Shown here one piece after another: positions 42,223-52,783 of a DNA stretch of 64,000 nt. Source of the DNA: JBJXHN01 sp046233135 (GTDB lineage Bacteria > Pseudomonadota > Alphaproteobacteria > Rhodospirillales > Rhodospirillaceae); the NCBI GenBank assembly GCA_046233135.1, contig JBJXHN010000006.1, positions 186,001 to 250,000 on the forward strand. Direction: 5' to 3'. The notes below the pieces were generated by a model. The model saw only the letters and a program-made list of their open reading frames with translations, ran no database searches and was not told the DNA's origin. The position numbers and the translations under genes are program-made. Numbering within the stretch: position 1 is the first letter of the stretch; each line of letters starts with the position of its first letter.

Positions 42223-43425
42223 ATGGCCGAACAAAATTCCGTACGAGCCCTGTCGCTGACCCTGGTGCTGGGCATTGTCATGATCGGCTCCAATGCCTTT
42301 GTCCTCAGCCCGATCCTGACCGACGTGGCTGCGGCGTTCGGGACCGCGCCGGTGGTGATCGCCCGGGTGATTTCCGTTTATGGCGCGGCAACGGCGCTTT
42401 CGGCCTTTTTCCTGGCCGGGCAGATCGACCGCTTCGGGGCGCGCATTGTCCTGCTGGCCGGCGGTACGATGCTGACGATGGCCCTGGCCGGCAGTGCGCT
42501 CAGTTCCGGGGCGGTGATGCTGGGCCTCTGCCAGGGTTTTGCCGGGCTGGCTGCCGGGGTGATGATCCCGGCCATCTATACCTTGACCACCGCCACCGCT
42601 CCGGCGGGCCAGGAAGCCCGCATGCTGTCCCGGGTGCTGTCCGGCTGGGCGCTGTCCCTGGTGGCCGGTGTCCCGCTGTCGGCGCTGGTGACCCAGGTGC
42701 TTTACTGGCGGGTGGCCTACGGCGGGCTGGCGGCGCTGACGCTGCTGGTGGTGATGGGTTTCGTTGTCCTGCTGCCCAGGGCGCGGGGGCCGGAAACCGC
42801 GCCGCGGGAACGGCTGTCCCCCTTCCGGGCCGCCTGCCTGCCCGGTGTGCCCTGGTTGCTGGTGATCGGGTTGTGTTTCATGACGGCCTTCTACGGCTGC
42901 TACACCTTCCTTGGCGATCATCTGCGCGATGCGCTGGGATTGGGGGCCGGGCAGGCGGGCAGTGTGGTCCTGGCCTATGGCGCGGGCTTCGGTCTGGCCG
43001 GATTTGCTGGACGTTTCGTGGATCGCATCGGCCCGGCCCGGCTGTTCCCGCTGATCCTCGGTGCCGTGGCCGTGGTCTATCTGTCCATGCCGCTGGCCAC
43101 CACCAGCTATATCGGCGCGCTGGCCGTGGCCGCCTGCTGGGGACTGGCCAATCACTACGGCCTGAATATCCTGGTGCTCCAGCTGTCCCAGCGCCGGCCG
43201 GACGCGCGGGGAACGCTGCTGGGGCTGCATGCCACGGTGACCTATACGTCCGTGTTCATCGGACCGATGGCGCTGGGCGGGCTTTATGTCTCCGACGGCT
43301 TCGCGGCCGTGGCGCTGTCGGCGGCCGGTTTCATGGGGGTCGCCCTGATCGCCGCGCTGGCCGGTGCCCGCATCAACGCGGCGGTGCGCCGGACGCCGGT
43401 CCCGGGGACGCTCCCCCGGGCCTGA
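42223..43425 (+). CDS. MFS transporter
   Basis: 400 residues and about twelve membrane helices. It has an altered motif A (GQIDRFGARIVLLAGG) and the segment GFAGLAAGVMIPAIYTLTTATAP, as in sugar or amino-acid efflux proteins of the AraJ/YdhP kind. Divergence from an Lrp regulator suggests amino-acid export, but this is only inference. AAGGA precedes the ATG. Its 3' end overlaps the convergent GntR gene by 53 bases. Confidence 0.85.
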   Translation: MAEQNSVRALSLTLVLGIVMIGSNAFVLSPILTDVAAAFGTAPVVIARVISVYGAATALSAFFLAGQIDRFGARIVLLAGGTMLTMALAGSALSSGAVMLGLCQGFAGLAAGVMIPAIYTLTTATAPAGQEARMLSRVLSGWALSLVAGVPLSALVTQVLYWRVAYGGLAALTLLVVMGFVVLLPRARGPETAPRERLSPFRAACLPGVPWLLVIGLCFMTAFYGCYTFLGDHLRDALGLGAGQAGSVVLAYGAGFGLAGFAGRFVDRIGPARLFPLILGAVAVVYLSMPLATTSYIGALAVAACWGLANHYGLNILVLQLSQRRPDARGTLLGLHATVTYTSVFIGPMALGGLYVSDGFAAVALSAAGFMGVALIAALAGARINAAVRRTPVPGTLPRA

Positions 43426-44269
43426 GGAAACGGCCGGTGATTTCAGCCTCCATCCGCTCCATGTAGGCCTGGGCGGCGGCCATATGCTCGTCCATGATTG
43501 TTCGCGCCGCCGCCTCGTCCCCGGTTCGCAGGGCGGCGACCAGGCGCACCTGGTAGTGCAGGGCGGTGTCGCGCAGGGCCGGGTGGGGGGCGTCATAGAT
43601 GCGGCGGCAGACCACCATCTCCCGCAGCATGCTTTGCAGAAAGGCGCAGAACAGCCCCAGCACCGGATTGGGGCAGAGGGCGGCCAGCACCGAATGGAAG
43701 TCCAGTTCCGCCAGCCGCTGGGCGAACTCTTCCTCAGCCGTGGCCGGGGGGGAGTCGTAGCGGGTCATGGTGCCTTCCAGCCGGGCGTAGTCCTCCAACG
43801 TCAGGCGTCCGGCCAGCTGGGCGGCCATTTCCGGTTCCAGCAGGCGGCGCAGGGCGTAGAGGTCGCCGATCCCCGGGTCCTTGAACAGGAAATAGTTGGA
43901 CAGCAGGGCAATCGCCCGCCGGGGATCGATCTCGGCCAGGAATACCCCGCCGCCGGGGCCGGTGCGGGTGCGGATCAGCCCCTGGGAGCGCAGGGCGCTC
44001 AGCGCCTCGCGCACCGATCCCTTGGAGGCCTGGAACATCTCCATCAGCGCCTGTTCCGCCGGCAGGCGGGCGCCCGGCCGCAGACCCTGTTCGATGATCA
44101 TGTCCTTGATGCGCTCGCTGATGGTTTCCCGCCGCCGCGCCCGGCTGGAAGGCGGCACGGGCAGGCTCAGGTCGGGGCCGGTCTCGGCTTCCCGTTCTGT
44201 CTCAGCCGTGGGCGCGGCCGGGGTCTCGGCCTTGGGCTCTGGCGATGATTCGGTGTCTGGATCGGTCAT
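43373..44269 (-). CDS. GntR (FadR-type) transcriptional regulator
   Basis: 298 residues. A low-complexity acidic, Pro-rich leader of about 45 residues precedes the winged helix (RETISERIKDMIIEQGLRPGARLPAEQALMEMFQASKGSVREALSALRSQGLI). An all-helical FCD effector domain follows (ALRRLLEPEMAAQLAGRLT, DFHSVLAALCPNPVLGLF). It starts by ATGA overlap with the peptide ABC ATPase gene and is the last gene of that operon, so it may regulate the transporter. The 3' end overlaps the MFS gene antiparallel. Confidence 0.9.
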   Translation of the reverse strand: MTDPDTESSPEPKAETPAAPTAETEREAETGPDLSLPVPPSSRARRRETISERIKDMIIEQGLRPGARLPAEQALMEMFQASKGSVREALSALRSQGLIRTRTGPGGGVFLAEIDPRRAIALLSNYFLFKDPGIGDLYALRRLLEPEMAAQLAGRLTLEDYARLEGTMTRYDSPPATAEEEFAQRLAELDFHSVLAALCPNPVLGLFCAFLQSMLREMVVCRRIYDAPHPALRDTALHYQVRLVAALRTGDEAAARTIMDEHMAAAQAYMERMEAEITGRFLRPGGASPGPASGAPPR

Positions 44270-45285
44270 GGCAGGGTCTGGGATTCGGGGGCGGTCAAGC
44301 GATGCCAGCAGGCGACCGTGCCACTCGCGGCGTCCGTCCCGTCGCCGACGGGGGCCAGCGGTGGGCGGTGGGATCGGCACCGGTCATCGGCGCGGGAACA
44401 GCGGGAGGCGAAGGCACAGCCGGGTGGCGGGGTCAACGGGTCGGGCAGTTCAGCCGGGATGTCGTCGGCCCGCAGGCCCGTTCCCCCGGGGACCGGAGCC
44501 GATCCCATCAGCAAGGCGGTATAGGGGTGGGCAGGCCGGGCGTAAAGGATGCGGGCAGGGGCCAGTTCGACAATCCGGCCGAAATACATCACTGCCACCC
44601 GGTCGCAGACCGTTTCCACCACCGCCAGGTCATGGCTGATGAAGACGTAGGTCAGGCCGAAATCCCGCTTCAGGGCTGCCAGCAGGGCCAGTACCTGGGC
44701 CTGGACGGAGACATCCAGGGCCGACACCGGCTCGTCGAGCACGATCACCCGCGCATCCGCCGCTAGTGCCCGGGCGATGCCGATACGCTGGGCCTGACCC
44801 CCGGAGAACTCGTGGGGATAGCGCTCCAGCACCTCCGGACGCAGGCCGACGGCGGCCATCAGGGTATCCAGCTTGTCCCGCCTGGCGCCGGCGTCCAGGT
44901 CCAGCAGGCGGCGCATGGGTGCCTCCAGGGTCTGGCGGATGGTCTTGCGCGGGTTCAGCGAGGCCATGGGATCCTGAAACACATACTGGATATGCCGCGA
45001 CAGCGCCCGATGATCCCGCTTCGCCAGGGTCACCGCATCTTCGCCGTCCAGCCTCAAAGTTCCGGCGGTGGGACGGTCAAGCCCCACCAGCATGCGGGCC
45101 AGGGTTGACTTGCCGCACCCCGACTCCCCGACAATCCCCAGGGTCTCGCCGGCCGGAACCGCCAGATCGGTGCCCTGGACCGCATGGACGGCCGGCTTGC
45201 GGCCGCCGAACAGGGACCGTCCGCCCCCGAACGTGCGGGTCAACCCTTTCGCTTCTATGGCCAGGGCAGGTGCGGGTGCGGTCAT
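44266..45285 (-). CDS. Peptide-type ABC transporter ATP-binding protein (DppF/OppF-like)
   Basis: 339 residues. Walker A is GESGCGKSTLARMLVGLD, the signature EFSGGQAQRIGIARALAADA, and Walker B VIVLDEPVSALDVSVQAQVL. The C-terminal oligopeptide-transporter extension carries a Cys cluster (CAFASRCSRADDRCRS) that binds [4Fe-4S] in some relatives. It pairs with the ATPase half of the upstream fusion protein; the two genes overlap by four bases. Confidence 0.93.
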   Translation of the reverse strand: MTAPAPALAIEAKGLTRTFGGGRSLFGGRKPAVHAVQGTDLAVPAGETLGIVGESGCGKSTLARMLVGLDRPTAGTLRLDGEDAVTLAKRDHRALSRHIQYVFQDPMASLNPRKTIRQTLEAPMRRLLDLDAGARRDKLDTLMAAVGLRPEVLERYPHEFSGGQAQRIGIARALAADARVIVLDEPVSALDVSVQAQVLALLAALKRDFGLTYVFISHDLAVVETVCDRVAVMYFGRIVELAPARILYARPAHPYTALLMGSAPVPGGTGLRADDIPAELPDPLTPPPGCAFASRCSRADDRCRSHRPPLAPVGDGTDAASGTVACWHRLTAPESQTLP

Positions 45286-47248
45286 GCGGGCACCTCCAGG
45301 GGCTTCAGGCAGCGCACCGCTCTATCTTCCGGCCGCTCCGCCGAAAGGGCCTCCAGCGGTACCTCTCCAGACCGGCAGCGCTCCTCGGCGATGTCGCACC
45401 GATCTGCGAAAGCGCAGCCCGGAGGCAGCCGGTCCACCGGCGGCGGCAGACCGTCGATGGCCGCGAGGGCGCGGTCCGGCTGGCCGAGAACGGGGACGCA
45501 ATCGATCAGCTTGCGGGTATAGGGATGGGCCGGGGCCGCGAGGACGGCGGCCGTCGGCCCGGTCTCGACAATGCGGCCCGCATACATCACCGCCACCCGG
45601 TCGCACAGGGCGGAAACGACGCCGAAGTCGTGGGTGATGAACAGCAGGGCCGTGCCCCGGTCCTCCGACAGCTGCCGCAGCAGGGTCAGCACCTGGGCCT
45701 GAACGGTGACGTCCAGGGCGGTGGTGGGCTCGTCGGCGATGATCAGTTCCGGCTCGTTGGCCAGGGCCATGGCGATGCAAATGCGCTGGCGCATGCCGCC
45801 GGACAGTTCGTGGGGATAGGCGCCGAACCGCCGGGCGGCGGCGGGGATCTGCACCTGCTCCATCAGAGCGACGGCCTGCCGGGCGGCATCGCGGCGGGAC
45901 AGGGGCTGGTGGGCGCGCAGGGCCTCGACGATCTGTTCGCCCACCGGGAACAGGGGGTGCAGGGTGGTCAGCGGATCCTGAAACACATAGGCCACCTTGC
46001 CCCCGCGCAGGCGGCGCAGGCGGCGCAGGGCGTCGGGCGTAGCGGACAGTTGATCCGTGCCGTACACTTCGACCCGCCCGGCGGTGATGGTGCCCGACGG
46101 TGTGGGCACCAGCCGCAGCAGGGAGAGCGCGGTGACCGATTTGCCCGAGCCGGACTCGCCGACCACGCCCACCCGCTCGCCGGGCCGTAAGGTCAGGTCG
46201 ACACCGCCCACGGCCCGGAACACCCGCGCACCGGTGCGGAACTCCGTGCGCAGGCCGGAGACGTGGAGCACCGGGGCGGGAGCATCGGCGAAGTCCGGCG
46301 CGGCCGTGCCGTGGTCGGTGGTGCGGGCGACGGCGGTGGCGCTGCCCGGGGCGGCCAGGGCGCCGGACTTCAGGCGGGGGTCCAGCACGTCGCGGATGCC
46401 GTCGCCCAGCAGATTGATGCTCATCACCAGGGCAAAGATCATCAGACCGGGAATGACCGAGACATGGGGAGCGTTGAACAGCAGCTTCCGCCCCTCGCCG
46501 AGCATGGAGCCCAGATCCGCCTGGGGGGGCTGGGCACCCAGGCCGAGGAAGGACAGGCCGGCGGTTTCCAGGATCATCCAGCCAACCGTGGTGGACATGG
46601 TCACGACGATCGTCGGCAGCACGTTGGGCAGCACCTCGCCGAACAGGACGGCGGGGTGGGAGGCGCCGGACAGCCTTGCGGCATCCACGAACTCCCGCCG
46701 CGACAGTCCGAGGGTCAGCCCCCGGATGGTGCGGGCGAAGAACGGGATGTTGACGATGGCGATGGCATAGAGCGCATTGAGAAGCCCCGGTCCCAGCACA
46801 GCGACGATGCCCAGGGCCAGCAGGATGTAGGGGAAGGCCATCACCAGGTCGATTCCGCGCATCAGCAGCGTATCGGTCCGCCCGCCCGCATAGCCGGAGA
46901 CGAGGCCGATCACCGACCCGGCAACGGCGGCGATGGCGGTCGCCGACAGTCCCACCAGGATGGACAGGCGCGTCCCCCACAGCAGCCGGGCCAGCAGGTC
47001 CCGCCCCAGATGGTCGGTGCCCAGAACATGGCCGCCTTCGCCCGGCCGCAGCAGGCGGCTGGCGAGGTCGGTCACGTCCGGATCGGGCAGCGGCAGGATC
47101 GGCACGGCCAGCGCCAGCAGCAGGATCGCCGTCAGCGCCGCCAGCCCCAGCGCCGCCAGCCTGTTGGTGACCAGCAGCCGAAAAGCCGACGGCCGGCCGG
47201 AGGATGAGGCGGCCGAAGGAGCGGCGGCGGTTGCAGAGGGGGCGGCCA

Positions 47249-47249
<1 letters not shown>
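45282..47249 (-). CDS. Fused ABC permease-ATPase (DppC-DppD type)
   Basis: 655 residues that join two normally separate parts. Residues 1-about 300 are a DppC-like permease (GTDHLGRDLLARLLWGTRLSILVG, the EAA-like loop EFVDAARLSGASHPAVLFGEVLPN). Residues from about 325 are a DppD-like ATPase (Walker A GESGSGKSVTALSLLRLV, signature ELSGGMRQRICIAMALANEP, Walker B LIIADEPTTALDVTVQAQVL, Cys cluster CAFADRCDIAEERCRS). There is no stop or frameshift between them. The ATG at 47249 overlaps the dppB-like stop by one base. Confidence 0.92.
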
Positions 47250-48193
<944 letters not shown>

Positions 48194-48267
48194 GGCGGGA
48201 CTCCCGGCGGCAGGCGGAGGAACAAGCCTCCCGGAAGATCGCCGATCCCCGGGGAGCGAAGCGGGGC

Positions 48268-49884
48268 TTACCCCTTGGAAACGCCCTTCAGCAGCAGGAA
48301 GAAGGACGGCTGCAGTTCGAAGCCGGACACGGCCTTCGTGGTCACCGCGTTCTGCTTCCAGTTGGCGATGAAGGCCCAGGGGGCGTCTTCGTGGACGATC
48401 TCCTGCATCTTCTTGTACGCTTCGGCCCGTTTGGCTTGGTCTGTTTCCTTGCGGGCGGTTTCCAGGAGTGCATCCACCTCCGGATTATTGTAGTAGCCGG
48501 AGTTGAAGCCGCCCTGGTCGGGCATGGCCTGCGAGCGCAGGGCGAGATAGGGCAGGGTGTCGGGATCGTTGGTCATCCAGGCCATTTCGGCCATGTCCGC
48601 CTTGCCTTCCAGACCCGGGTTCACCTTGCCCAGGAACGTGTTCCACTCGTAGGTTTCGATAGAGACCTCCAGCCCCACCTTGGCCAGATCGGCCTGGATC
48701 GCCGCGCCCATGGCCACGGGATCGAGCATGCCCGAGCCGCCTTCGGTGACATAGAAGGTCAGGTTCGCTCCTTCGGCCCCGGCTTCGGCCAGCAGGGCCT
48801 TGGCCTTTTCCGGATCGTAGGGATAGGGCTGAAGCGCGTCGTTATAGGCCCAGGCGAAGGCCGGCGGGGTGGGGCCGGCGGCGATGGCGGCGGTGCCTTG
48901 CAGCACGTTTTCGGTCAGGGCTTTCTTGTCGATGGCATAGTTGATCGCCTGGCGTACCCGCTTGTCGGCGAAGGGGCCTTCCTTGGTGTTGAGGATCAGG
49001 AACCAGAGGTGCGGGCCGGCCTGCTCATAGGTCGCGACGTCGTCGGCACCCTTCAGGTCGGCGAAGGTATCCGGCGGCACCTCGACCATCACGTCGATGC
49101 CGCCGGACATCATCTCGGCAACGCGGGTGTTGGCGTCGGTGATCGGCCGGAAGACCACGGCCTTCAGGTCCGGCGCGCCGTCCCAGTAGTCCGGGTTGGC
49201 TTCCACCACCACCTTGCTGTTGGATTCCCACTCGACGAACGTGAATGGCCCGGTGCCCGACGGATGGCGGCCGACATCCTTGCCGTGTTCCTTCACTGCC
49301 GCCGGCGAGATGATCAGGCCGGTGGGATAGGCCAGGTTGGACAGGAAGGGCGCATAGGGTTCCTTCAGGGTGAAGACCACCGTCTTCGGATCGGGGGCGT
49401 CCACCGTATCCACGGCGCCAAAGAAAAAGCTCAGCGGGAATGGCCCGGTGTCGTGGAACGGATGGTTTTCATCCAGCATGCGGTCGAAGGTGAATTTCAC
49501 CGCCTCGGCGTCCAGCGGGGTGCCGTCATGGAAGGTCACGCCGTCGCGCAGGGTGAAGGTGTAGACGGTGCCGTCCTCGCTGATTGTCCAGCTTTCCGCC
49601 AGGGCCGGTTCCACTTCCAGGGTGCCGGGTTTGTAGCGGGTCAGGCCGTCGTAGAGGTTCACCAGGATGCGGAAGTCGTTGACGGCCGTGACCGCTTGGG
49701 GATCCAGCGACTTCGGTTCGGCAATCTGGGCCACCACCAGAACGCCCGGGGGCGTCTGAGCCAGGGCCGGCGTGCCGGACACGATGCCGGCCAGGCCGGA
49801 TAGCGCCCCGGATAGCGCCAAGGCCGCCCCAGCAATCAGGCGGCGGACCGGTCGGGGAACCCCACGACGGGCGAGGGTGAGCAT
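48268..49884 (-). CDS. Peptide-type ABC substrate-binding protein (DppA-like)
   Basis: 538 residues of the SBP family 5. The signal peptide runs to about residue 43 (TPALAQ), followed by GVLVVAQIAEPKSLDPQAVTAVNDFRILVNLYDGLTRY, YTFTLRDGVTFHDGTPLDAEAVKFTFDRM and NKKVRQAINYAIDKKAL-like DKRVRQAINYAIDKKALTENV. The ligand may be a dipeptide or another small molecule; the divergent M20 amidohydrolase suggests an N-carbamoyl or N-acyl compound. AAGGAG lies 8 bases before the ATG. A perfect FNR-type box lies about 74 bases upstream. Confidence 0.92.
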   Translation of the reverse strand: MLTLARRGVPRPVRRLIAGAALALSGALSGLAGIVSGTPALAQTPPGVLVVAQIAEPKSLDPQAVTAVNDFRILVNLYDGLTRYKPGTLEVEPALAESWTISEDGTVYTFTLRDGVTFHDGTPLDAEAVKFTFDRMLDENHPFHDTGPFPLSFFFGAVDTVDAPDPKTVVFTLKEPYAPFLSNLAYPTGLIISPAAVKEHGKDVGRHPSGTGPFTFVEWESNSKVVVEANPDYWDGAPDLKAVVFRPITDANTRVAEMMSGGIDVMVEVPPDTFADLKGADDVATYEQAGPHLWFLILNTKEGPFADKRVRQAINYAIDKKALTENVLQGTAAIAAGPTPPAFAWAYNDALQPYPYDPEKAKALLAEAGAEGANLTFYVTEGGSGMLDPVAMGAAIQADLAKVGLEVSIETYEWNTFLGKVNPGLEGKADMAEMAWMTNDPDTLPYLALRSQAMPDQGGFNSGYYNNPEVDALLETARKETDQAKRAEAYKKMQEIVHEDAPWAFIANWKQNAVTTKAVSGFELQPSFFLLLKGVSKG

Positions 49885-49951
49885 GGGCGGAACTCCTTTG
49901 CCGATGTGGACGCTGGGGAATTATTCATGATAAATTTCCCATGGTCAAAGA

Positions 49952-49965
49952 TTGATCACGATCAA
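49952..49965. promoter_or_regulatory. FNR/FixK-type box
   Basis: TTGATCACGATCAA fits TTGAT-N4-ATCAA exactly. It lies between the divergent dppA-like and amidohydrolase genes, centred about 74 and 57 bases from their starts, so it could link either or both to low oxygen. Confidence 0.75.
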
Positions 49966-50015
49966 TTGTCCGCTCAGGTTTTGAGCAGGCCCTGACTGGG
50001 TGATTAAAGGTTGAA

Positions 50016-51326
50016 ATGACGGGAGAAACTGCACCCACATTCATCCCCATCGTGCCGGATCGCCTGGAAGCGGATCTGGAAGCCGTGAACCGACTCGGTC
50101 AACGAGACGAGGCGACCGGGATCAACCGCCTCAGCTTTTCCGATGCCGACATGGCCGGGCGGCGCTGGCTGATGGACCGGTTGTCGGATGCCGGCCTGAC
50201 CGCTCGTATGGATGGCGTGGGCAACGTCTTCGGTCGCTGGGAGCCGGTGAATCCGGCGGATCGTGTCCGGCCGGTTGTGCTGGCGGGGTCGCATCTGGAT
50301 ACCGTGCCCCGGGGCGGGCCGTTTGACGGCACGCTGGGGGTCTGCGCGGCGCTGGAGGCGGTGCGCGCCCTGCAAGACGCCGGCTTTGCTCCGCGCCGGC
50401 CCGTTGAGGTCCTGGCAACGGCGGACGAGGAAGGGCGCTTCGGCGGCATGCTGGGCAGTCAGGCGATCTGCGGCGAGGTGGATGCGGCCTGGATTGCGAC
50501 GGCGCAGGACGACCGGGGTGTGACCCTGGCCGAGGCCATGCGCGGCCAGGGTCTGGACCCGGAAACGGCGGCTGCCGCAGCGGTGCGCGACATGGCCGGG
50601 GTCGCGGTGTTCCTGGAACTGCATGTGGAACAGGGGCCGGTGCTGGAGCGCGCGGGGCTTCAGGCCGCCGTGGTGGATGGGGTCTCGGGAGTCTTCAACT
50701 GGACCGTCCGGTTGCTTGGCGAGGCCAACCACTCCGGCACCACACCGATGGATGGCCGGCGGGATGCCTTTCGCGGGCTGGCGGATTTCGGCGCGGCCAT
50801 TCCCCGGGTGCTGGCGCAGGGTGGCGGGCCGGAAAGCCGCCTGACGGTGGGCAAGGTGACCCTGCGGCCCAACTTCCCCCATAGCATCCCGGGCGTGGCG
50901 GAGTTCTCGGTGATCGGCCGGGACCCGGAGGCAGCGACCATGCGGGCGCTGGCCGCAGAGTGCTGGGCCGCGCTGGCCGAGGCGGCAGAGGCCCACGGCC
51001 TGACACTGGCGGTGGAGGAGCGGAGCTGGCTGGATCCGGTACGTCTGGACCCGGCGGTGGCCGGCACCCTGCTGGAGTTGGCGGCGGACCAGGGGCTGGC
51101 GGTGCGCACCATGGCTTCGGGTGCCGGGCACGATGCGCAGACATTTGCGCGCCATTGTCCCTCCGGCCTGATCTTCGTCCCTTCCGTCGGTGGCATCAGT
51201 CATGCGCCGGAGGAATGGACCGACCGGGCCGATATCGAACAGGGTACGGCGCTGCTTGCCCGGGCCATGGCTTGGTACGCGGGACGGGCAAACGAAAAGT
51301 GCCCCGAACGGAAGCGGATTTCTTGA
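50016..51326 (+). CDS. M20 family amidohydrolase (N-carbamoyl-L-amino-acid/allantoate type)
   Basis: 436 residues of the AmaB/HyuC/AllC group. Binuclear-metal motifs are AGSHLDTVPRGGPFDGTLGV and ATADEEGRFGG, with the later ELHVEQGPVLERAG, NHSGTTPMDGRRDA and the C-terminal GAGHDAQTFAR. These enzymes hydrolyse N-carbamoyl amino acids, ureidoglycine or allantoate, releasing ammonia or amino acids. AAAGG precedes the ATG. It is divergent from the peptide-type importer, and the two may form one scavenging pathway. Confidence 0.88.
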   Translation: MTGETAPTFIPIVPDRLEADLEAVNRLGQRDEATGINRLSFSDADMAGRRWLMDRLSDAGLTARMDGVGNVFGRWEPVNPADRVRPVVLAGSHLDTVPRGGPFDGTLGVCAALEAVRALQDAGFAPRRPVEVLATADEEGRFGGMLGSQAICGEVDAAWIATAQDDRGVTLAEAMRGQGLDPETAAAAAVRDMAGVAVFLELHVEQGPVLERAGLQAAVVDGVSGVFNWTVRLLGEANHSGTTPMDGRRDAFRGLADFGAAIPRVLAQGGGPESRLTVGKVTLRPNFPHSIPGVAEFSVIGRDPEAATMRALAAECWAALAEAAEAHGLTLAVEERSWLDPVRLDPAVAGTLLELAADQGLAVRTMASGAGHDAQTFARHCPSGLIFVPSVGGISHAPEEWTDRADIEQGTALLARAMAWYAGRANEKCPERKRIS

Positions 51327-51676
51327 TAGAATCCCTGTTTATCGGCAGGAAGGACAAGCTTCCCCAATAGTCACGCTGGGTAGGGATGTGATATTTTCTA
51401 GGTCATAGTATCAGTGATATCCTGAATGGCATTTACCAAGAGTGCATGGTGCATTTTAAAAAAAATTTCATTTATTTTAATTTACTAAATATTATAGTTT
51501 TGCTTATATTTTTCTGTTATGGTGGATCGGTGTTCTATTTTGAAGAGATCTTCTATATTAGTTCAAAGGCTTTTTGATTTTTGTGCCGATGTGGTGTGGG
51601 GTGAATATTGTATATTGCGGGCTTGCGTTTGTGTGGTATTGCTTTGAATATTGCATCTATAGTGGGAGAGTGAGCG
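51327..51676. other. AT-rich 350-bp intergenic region
   Basis: Strikingly AT-rich between about 51400 and 51660, unlike the flanking genes. No supported gene. It probably holds the promoter of the downstream methyltransferase-like gene and may mark acquired DNA. Confidence 0.55.
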
Positions 51677-52489
51677 GTGCTTGGTGAAGCTGGAGCCTGG
51701 ATTCGGTCAGGTCTCGGGGTCGTTCCCGACCTCCTCTCCCTGTATCGAACGGAGCAATTGCGCATCCGGACCGGAATAAGTCCGTTGGTATGCGCTGGCG
51801 ATGCAAAGAGTGATAACGCTGCTCCCTTTACCGCGATCTATAATGATCGTAAACGGGCCTGGTGGTGCGCGGGGATGTCCCTCCAAGAAATTATGTTTCT
51901 GGAGTATCTGGCCAAGGTCTGGCGTGCAGAGAAAGGCGTTTTGGTTATCGGGAATGCTTTTGGTTGGAGCAGTCTTTCCCTCTCACTTCTGAATCCGGAC
52001 GCTCGGTTGGTGGCTTTGGACAACTTCGCCTTTGAGCCATCCCGAGAGGGTATGGAGATTACCAACCGATTGGCCCGGCTTGCCGGGCTGAACTGTATTG
52101 CCATGGAGGGAGAAAGCCCCAAAGGCCTTAGGAAAATTGCACAAGAGTATTTTTCCGGAGGGCAGGCGGATATGGCGCTGATCGATGGGGAGCATACAGC
52201 TAGTGCACTGCAGCAGGATTATTTCGGGGTCCTGGATGTGATCGACCGAACCGGGGGGGTGATTCTTTTCCATGACGTGCTGTCTTACCGTCTGGCAACA
52301 GCTTTCAATGAAGTTGGAGAGCATTGGAAGACTGAAACCGGAGGCGGGTACGGCATCCTGACGCGAACCACTTCGGGCATCGGTGTTTGCTGGGGTCCGG
52401 CAGCCGACGCTGCCTTGTTCCCGATTCTTGCGGCTTTCACCGATGATGTAGCTCGCATCAATTGTGAGTCAGAGTTGCTTTTTTTGTAG
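51677..52489 (+). CDS. Class I SAM-dependent methyltransferase-like protein
   Basis: 270 residues. A Rossmann-like core is visible: AEKGVLVIGNAFGWSSLSLSLLNPDARLVALDNFAFEPSREG, then GGQADMALIDGEHTASALQQDYFGVLDVIDRTGGVILFHDVLSY. This matches methyltransferase 24-type or O-methyltransferase proteins of sugar and surface-polysaccharide clusters. The SAM glycine motif appears as VIGNAFGWSS, not a strong consensus. The start is GTG with GGGAG 8 bases upstream. Codon use looks less GC-rich than its neighbours, suggesting transfer. Confidence 0.65.
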   Translation: MLGEAGAWIRSGLGVVPDLLSLYRTEQLRIRTGISPLVCAGDAKSDNAAPFTAIYNDRKRAWWCAGMSLQEIMFLEYLAKVWRAEKGVLVIGNAFGWSSLSLSLLNPDARLVALDNFAFEPSREGMEITNRLARLAGLNCIAMEGESPKGLRKIAQEYFSGGQADMALIDGEHTASALQQDYFGVLDVIDRTGGVILFHDVLSYRLATAFNEVGEHWKTETGGGYGILTRTTSGIGVCWGPAADAALFPILAAFTDDVARINCESELLFL

Positions 52490-52783
52490 ACTTCACAATT
52501 TGGGCGTTCTGCGACCGACGGGAACCTTGGCTGACATGCCGTATGGTATTCAGTGTTGGGTGCGCTTGCGCCTTCTCCTCAGCTTTCGAACCGGGCAGGC
52601 ACCAGGGACCATTTCGACGTGCCATCCGACCGCCAGGAGCAGGGTTCCGGGCGCAAAAGCAATTGCAAGGCAGTCCGGCCTCGGTTAAGTCGGGTCTTTC
52701 TTCGTTTTTTCGCTGGGTTCGGAAGACCGCACTGTCTCGTGGTGCGCCGAGGAGACCGGTGACCCGAGAAAGGATGACCCGCG

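Noticed and set aside
52490..52783. Several small plus-strand frames before the TetA-like MFS gene
   Set aside because: They overlap in different frames, lack ribosome sites and resemble no protein.
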